The notes beneath the pieces are model-generated. The model did not search any database. It was not told where the DNA came from and saw nothing but the letters and a program-made list of their open reading frames with translations. A stretch of DNA of 64,000 nt from Paenibacillus_AA sp045062745. Lineage in GTDB: Bacteria > Bacillota > Bacilli > Paenibacillales > NBRC-103111. The DNA lies in NCBI RefSeq assembly GCF_045062745.1, contig NZ_JBJGED010000022.1, forward strand, positions 1-64,000. Direction: 5' to 3'. The translations under genes and the position numbers were made by a program. Numbering within the stretch: position 1 is the stretch's first letter; each line of letters starts with the position of its first letter. Below, piece by piece: positions 60,141 through 64,000 of the stretch.

Positions 60141-60172
60141 TGTAATTGCCCTTAATGTTAAACTATTGTTAG
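60141..60172 (-). promoter_or_regulatory. Candidate Pho box upstream of phnD
   Basis: Read on the minus strand: CTAACA (60167-60172), 5 nt, TTAACA (60156-60161), then a third ATTACA (60141-60146). The first two repeats are 11 bp apart, as in PhoP direct-repeat sites (TT[ACT]ACA). The site sits between phnD and the divergent 5'-nucleotidase gene and could serve both. Confidence 0.5.
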
Positions 60173-60228
60173 AATACCGCGTTTTGCGGTGAATTCAGAA
60201 AAAATATTTCAAAAGGATGATCGATCCG

Positions 60229-61824
60229 ATGGCACAAGATTCCCAACCTAACCGAATCACTCTTACCGTCCTGGAAACGAGCGACGTACACGGCAATCTG
60301 ATGCCGATTCATTATGCCAACAACCGTCCCCACGACGTGGGGCTGGCCAAGCTGGCTACTCTGATCAAGCGGCAGCGCGCCGCGAATCCGACATTTCTGT
60401 GGATCGACAACGGAGATATGATTCAAGGGACCCCGCTCGCGTACCACCATGCGAGACTCGATCCCGAGCCGCCGAACCCGATGATTCTCGTCATGAACGA
60501 GCTGAAGGCGGACGGGGCGGTGCTCGGCAACCACGAATTCAACTATGGCCGGGCTCATCTGGATAAAGCGGTTCGGGAGTCTCATTTCCCTTGGATGGCG
60601 GCCAACATCGTCGATTCGGCTTCAGGCGAGCCGGCGTTCGGGAAGCCTTATCTGGTGAAGGAGCTCGAAGGCGGTGTCCGGGTGGCGATGTTGGGGCTCT
60701 GTACGCCGTACATTCCCAACTGGGAAAATCCCGCTCACATCGAAGGACTGGCGTTCCTGGACGCGGTCGAGACGGCGAAGGTGTGGGTGCCGAAGCTGAG
60801 GGCCGAGGAGAAGCCGGATGTGATGATCGTCGCCTACCACGGCGGGTTCGAACGCGATCTGGATACGGGCGAGCCGACCGAACCGCTGACGGGGGAAAAT
60901 CAAGGGTACGCGCTGTGCATGGACGTGCCGGGGATCGATGTGCTTTTGACCGGACACCAGCACCGGACGATTGAAGGTAAAACGATCAATGGCGTTCTCG
61001 TGGCCCAACCCGGACATCGGGGCGAGCAGGCGGCCCGAATCATGGTGACGCTGGAACGGGCGGATGGCGGACCGTGGGGCATCGTGTCCAAGCAGTCCGA
61101 GCTGCTGAGCGTCCAGGGCGTAGAGGCGGATGAAACGGTGCTGCGTATGGCAGCGGAATATGAGCGGAAAACCCAGGAATGGCTCGATCAGCCGATGGGA
61201 TGCGTGGAAGGCGATATGGTCGTATTGGATCCGATGCGGATTCGGCTCGGCGACAGCCCGCTGATCGAATTCATCAACCGGGTGCAGATGGAGGCGGCCG
61301 GCACTTCGATTTCGAATACGGCGCTGTTCGCGGACGATTCCCCGGGCATTCCGCCCAACGTGACGATGCGGGATATCGTGTCCAACTACATTTACCCGAA
61401 CACGCTCAAGGTCATCCGGATTACGGGGCAGGACATGCGGGACGCCTTGGAGCTGTCGGCTTCGTACTTTCAGACGAGCACGGATGGGACGGTCGCCGTC
61501 AACCCCAGCTTCATGCAGCCCAAACCGCAGCCCTACAATTACGACATGTGGGAGGGAATCACGTACACGCTCGACATCCGGCTGCCGGTCGGGGAGCGGG
61601 TGGTGGAGCTATCTCATAATGGGGAACCGGTTCGGATGGATGCCCAGTATGACGTCGTCATGAACAACTATCGTGCTGGCGGCGGCGGGAACTACACCAT
61701 GTACCAGGGGAAGCCGGTTGTGAAGGACATTCCGACCGATGTGTCGGAGCTGATCGCCGATTACATTCTGCAGCGCGGGACGATTCATGCTACGCTGGAC
61801 CGGAACTGGAAAGTGGTTTATTAG
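60229..61824 (+). CDS. 5'-nucleotidase / cyclic phosphodiesterase-type metallophosphoesterase
   Basis: 531 aa from ATG 60229 (AAAGGATG upstream; an ATG at 60217 lies within that site). The metal-binding motifs of the calcineurin-like fold run in order: LETSDVHGNLMP (near residue 14), WIDNGDMIQGTPL (near 59), LGNHEFNYG (near 101), VAYHGGFERD, and GHQHRT (near 242). The C-terminal 5'-nucleotidase domain (about 330-520) includes NNYRAGGGGNYTMYQG. No signal peptide, although most relatives are secreted; it would therefore act in the cytoplasm. It probably releases phosphate from nucleotides. pxpB starts 26 nt downstream. Confidence 0.9.
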   Translation: MAQDSQPNRITLTVLETSDVHGNLMPIHYANNRPHDVGLAKLATLIKRQRAANPTFLWIDNGDMIQGTPLAYHHARLDPEPPNPMILVMNELKADGAVLGNHEFNYGRAHLDKAVRESHFPWMAANIVDSASGEPAFGKPYLVKELEGGVRVAMLGLCTPYIPNWENPAHIEGLAFLDAVETAKVWVPKLRAEEKPDVMIVAYHGGFERDLDTGEPTEPLTGENQGYALCMDVPGIDVLLTGHQHRTIEGKTINGVLVAQPGHRGEQAARIMVTLERADGGPWGIVSKQSELLSVQGVEADETVLRMAAEYERKTQEWLDQPMGCVEGDMVVLDPMRIRLGDSPLIEFINRVQMEAAGTSISNTALFADDSPGIPPNVTMRDIVSNYIYPNTLKVIRITGQDMRDALELSASYFQTSTDGTVAVNPSFMQPKPQPYNYDMWEGITYTLDIRLPVGERVVELSHNGEPVRMDAQYDVVMNNYRAGGGGNYTMYQGKPVVKDIPTDVSELIADYILQRGTIHATLDRNWKVVY

Positions 61825-61850
61825 AATCGAGGGGCTAGGGGGTGAGGGCG

Positions 61851-62684
61851 ATGGCGTTTGAAAGAAAAGGCGAGCAGGACCAATTGGAACGGCTAGGCGA
61901 GCAGGACATCCAGCAGGACATTCAATTCGAACGGCTAGGCGAGCAGGACATCCAGCAGGACATTCAATTCGAACGGCTAGGCGAGCAAGGGCTGCTCGTC
62001 CGGTTCGGCCGCCGGATCGACCGCGCTCTTCAGCTCATGGTGTTGGAGCTGGACGCCCGGCTGCGGGAGAAGCCGTTCGCCGGGATGATCGAGACGGTCC
62101 CGGCCTACGCGTCGTTGGCCGTCTATTACGATGCCTGGGTCGTGTACCGGGCAGCCGGGGGGCGGGGCGATCGGCTGCCATTCGAGCTCGTGTGCGAGCA
62201 TGTTCGGGACCTGTGGGCTAGTGCCGACGGGGCTGACGTGAGCGTCGAGACTCGTATCGTCGACATTCCGGTCTGCTACGGCGGCGCGTACGGTCCGGAT
62301 CTGGATGCAGTGGCACAACATACCCGCTTGACGCCGGAAGAAGTCGTCCGGCGTCATACAGCCGGGGAGTATGCCGTGTACATGATCGGCTTCCTGCCCG
62401 GCTTTCCATATTTGGGCGGCTTGGACGAGCGGCTCGCTACGCCTCGACGGGGTACGCCCCGACTCGCAGTTCCCGCCGGGAGCGTAGGCATCGCCGGAGC
62501 GCAGACCGGCGTCTACCCGCTGGAGTCGCCGGGCGGCTGGCAGCTGATCGGGCGGACGCCGCTCCGCCTGTTCCGGCCGGAGGCCGACTCGGTCAGCCTG
62601 CTGCAGGCGGGCGATCGAGTGCGGTTCACCGCGATAGGAGCGGCGGAGTTCGAGGCGCTGGCGGAAGGGAGGCCGTCGTCATGA
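61851..62684 (+). CDS. pxpB: 5-oxoprolinase subunit B (KipI/allophanate hydrolase subunit 1-like) with repeat-bearing N-terminus
   Basis: 277 aa. From about residue 42 on it is the PxpB/KipI fold: GEQGLLVRFGRRIDRALQLM, HTAGEYAVYMIGFLPGFPYL near residue 170, and ETP-type end VAPAGSVGIAG-like reading LAVPAGSVGIAGAQTGVYPL near residue 205, with SPGGWQLIGRTP. Together with PxpC it converts 5-oxoproline to glutamate using ATP; PxpA is not in the window. Residues 7-45 consist of a 14-aa repeat (RLGEQDIQQDIQFE) absent from normal homologues. Its stop overlaps the pxpC start by ATGA. GGGGGTGAGGG precedes the ATG. Confidence 0.9.
   Translation: MAFERKGEQDQLERLGEQDIQQDIQFERLGEQDIQQDIQFERLGEQGLLVRFGRRIDRALQLMVLELDARLREKPFAGMIETVPAYASLAVYYDAWVVYRAAGGRGDRLPFELVCEHVRDLWASADGADVSVETRIVDIPVCYGGAYGPDLDAVAQHTRLTPEEVVRRHTAGEYAVYMIGFLPGFPYLGGLDERLATPRRGTPRLAVPAGSVGIAGAQTGVYPLESPGGWQLIGRTPLRLFRPEADSVSLLQAGDRVRFTAIGAAEFEALAEGRPSS
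61890..61984 (+). repeat. In-frame 42-bp tandem repeat in pxpB
   Basis: Two identical 42-bp units (61890-61931 and 61932-61973) and the start of a third, encoding RLGEQDIQQDIQFE twice and then RLGEQ, which merges into the conserved domain. Confidence 0.95.
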
Positions 62685-63712
62685 GCAGCCTATACGTGCA
62701 GCAAGCGGGATTGCTGACGACGGTGCAGGACCTCGGCCGGGCCGGCTATCAGCGCTATGGCGTGCCGGTCGGCGGTGCGGTGGACGCCTTCGCGCTGGAG
62801 ACGGCGAATGCGCTCGTCGGCAACGCGCCGGATGCCGCCGCGCTTGAGATCACGCTCCTCGGCCCGGTGCTGGCGTTCCGGGCCGACGCGCTGATCGCCG
62901 TCTGCGGCGCCGACCTGTCGCCCACCGTGGACGGCTTCGCCGTGCCGCTGTGGCGCCCGGTGTTCGTGCGGCGCGGCAGCGCCCTCGCTTTCGGCGCCGC
63001 GTCGGCCGGCTGCCGCGCGTATGTCGCCGCCGCCGGCGGCGTGGAGGTGCCGGCGGCGCTCGGCAGCCGCAGCACGCTCGCGCGCGCCGCGCTCGGCGGC
63101 GTCCGCGGGCGGGCGCTCCGCGACGGGGACGAGGTCCCCGTCGGGCGGCCGTCCGCGGACGCGGAGCGCCTCGCGCGAGCGCTGGCCCGCGCCGCGGGCC
63201 CGGCGGCGCCGCTCGCCGCGGCGCGCTGGGGCGCGAGCGCGCGGGCGCTGCCGCCGTACGCGGCGGCCGGGGCGCCTGCGGCGGTGCGCGTCACGCGCGG
63301 GGCGGAGCACGCGCGCTTCGACGCGGCGAGCCGCGCGGCGCTGACGGCGGAGCCGTACGCAGTGACGCCGCGCAGCGACCGCATGGGCGCTCGGCTCGCG
63401 GGCGCGCCGCTGACGCTGGCCGCGCCGGGGGGCGAGCTCGTCACGGAGCCGGTGACCGCCGGCACGGTGCAGGTGCCGCCGGACGGCGCGCCGGTGCTGC
63501 TGCTGGCCGACCGGCAGACGACCGGCGGGTACCCGCGCATCGCCCAGGTGGCGGCCGCGGACTTGCCCGTCGTCGCCCAGGTGCCGCCCGGCGGCCGGCT
63601 GCACTTCGTCGAGATCGAGCCGGAGGAGGCCGAGTGGCTGTACCTCGCCCAGCGGCTCGAGCTGGAGCGGCTGAAGGCGGGCATCCGGCTCCGGCTGCGG
63701 TCGACGGACTAG
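62681..63712 (+). CDS. pxpC: 5-oxoprolinase subunit C (KipA/biotin-dependent carboxyltransferase family)
   Basis: 343 aa. It begins YVQQAGLLTTVQDLGRAGYQ and RYGVPVGGAVDAFALETANA, then ALEITLLGPVLAFRADALIA: the KipA/PxpC start. The end has PVLLLADRQTTGGYPRIAQV and AADLPVVAQVPPGGRLHFVE. Residues 145-215 are Ala/Arg/Pro-rich and the DNA there is exceptionally GC-rich. It acts with PxpB. Minus-strand ORFs of similar length are GC shadows. The gene is followed, without a visible terminator, by the second copy of the MITE-like element. Confidence 0.93.
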   Translation: MSSLYVQQAGLLTTVQDLGRAGYQRYGVPVGGAVDAFALETANALVGNAPDAAALEITLLGPVLAFRADALIAVCGADLSPTVDGFAVPLWRPVFVRRGSALAFGAASAGCRAYVAAAGGVEVPAALGSRSTLARAALGGVRGRALRDGDEVPVGRPSADAERLARALARAAGPAAPLAAARWGASARALPPYAAAGAPAAVRVTRGAEHARFDAASRAALTAEPYAVTPRSDRMGARLAGAPLTLAAPGGELVTEPVTAGTVQVPPDGAPVLLLADRQTTGGYPRIAQVAAADLPVVAQVPPGGRLHFVEIEPEEAEWLYLAQRLELERLKAGIRLRLRSTD

Positions 63713-63739
63713 GCGCTGCACCCGGGTTAGTCGGGTTCG

Positions 63740-64000
63740 GAGACTGATGCTTTATAGTGGATGGCTCGTCGAACCGATATGAACGTGTTCTAGTTTGAAT
63801 TCACGAACTTACAGAAGGGCTCGATATCATATGGACGAGCTCTAGATCGATTTCGCCGAATTGGAGCGCACGTTTCGAACACGGACCCGGGAATACCGCC
63901 GTTTAATTAGGAAAAATCGAACTGCAAAGCGTGGACTTCCCTTAGGCACCGACTCTAATTTGGCAAAATCGAACTAACACGTCATTCGGTGGCGACAGAG
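63740..64000. mobile_element. MITE-like element, copy 2 (right end outside window)
   Basis: It follows the 18903-19210 element in order along its whole visible length: GTGGATGGCTC, CGAACC, AACTTACAGAAGG, GGACGAGCTCTAG, CGATTTCGCCGAATTGGAGC, GCGCACGTTT, AAAATCGAACTGCA, GACTTCCC, ACCGACTCTAATT and GGCAAAATCGAACTA all recur with the same spacing. The left end (GACTG..TTTAT) is a decayed version of the same terminal repeat. No ORF. Confidence 0.8.

Noticed and set aside
62690..63721. 343-aa minus-strand ORF opposite pxpC
   Set aside because: It mirrors the pxpC coordinates in a GC-rich gene and is Arg/His-rich without a recognisable domain.

Overview
The window (about 64 kb, GC-rich) looks like a chromosomal segment from an endospore-forming Firmicute of the Paenibacillaceae (Paenibacillus/Cohnella type). 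Reasons: a YlbJ sporulation membrane protein, a YycC-type small protein, an oligoendopeptidase F, a YthA/YthB-type cytochrome bd oxidase with a CydS-like third subunit, LplB/LplC sugar permeases with a YesM/YesN-type two-component system, and strong AGGAGG ribosome binding sites throughout. No rRNA, tRNA, CRISPR array, phage structural gene or transposase was seen.

Layout. 1-20,400 is mostly housekeeping and accessory single genes: an NAD kinase N-terminus (edge), ylbJ, a 33-aa membrane peptide, truncated hemoglobin, DUF2225, a GGDEF protein, yycC, pepF, a DrrAB-type ABC exporter, a chemotaxis receptor, two MFS exporters, a very large YhgE/Pip-type membrane protein, an SDR-TetR operon with a clear operator, and an alpha/beta hydrolase. 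Between 18.7 and 19.6 kb lies a gene-free stretch made of roughly 52-bp repeats, interrupted by an approximately 305-bp MITE-like element with terminal inverted repeats. A second copy of that element begins at about 63.74 kb and runs off the window.

20.6-51.2 kb is dominated by a polysaccharide utilisation locus. It holds two unlike secreted heparinase II/III-type lyases (1290 and 1260 aa), a 577-aa secreted protein of unknown family, a 1875-aa multimodular secreted protein with four golvesin-like modules and a central region of unrecognised catalytic type, an LplB/LplC/solute-binding-protein importer, a YesM/YesN sensor-regulator pair and a FAD-dependent oxidoreductase. The inferred route is: extracellular polysaccharide (probably uronate-containing) is cleaved by the lyases, oligosaccharides are imported, and the two-component pair senses the substrate. 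No ABC ATPase is encoded, as is usual for Lpl-type systems that share MsmX-like ATPases. The locus is split by small unrelated genes (28.7-32.1 kb: sucrase/ferredoxin-like, wrbA, GNAT, VOC) and by a less GC-rich lone SF2 helicase (40.1-41.6 kb) that looks acquired.

51.2-64 kb returns to core and nutrient genes: DNA topoisomerase III, a phosphonate/phosphite-type importer split in two (phnCEE at 53.8-56.2 kb and phnD at 59.2-60.1 kb on the other strand) around a cytochrome bd oxidase operon, a cytosolic 5'-nucleotidase-like metallophosphoesterase divergent from phnD with a Pho-box-like sequence between them, and pxpB-pxpC (5-oxoprolinase subunits). Functional calls rest on motif reading only; no database search was run.
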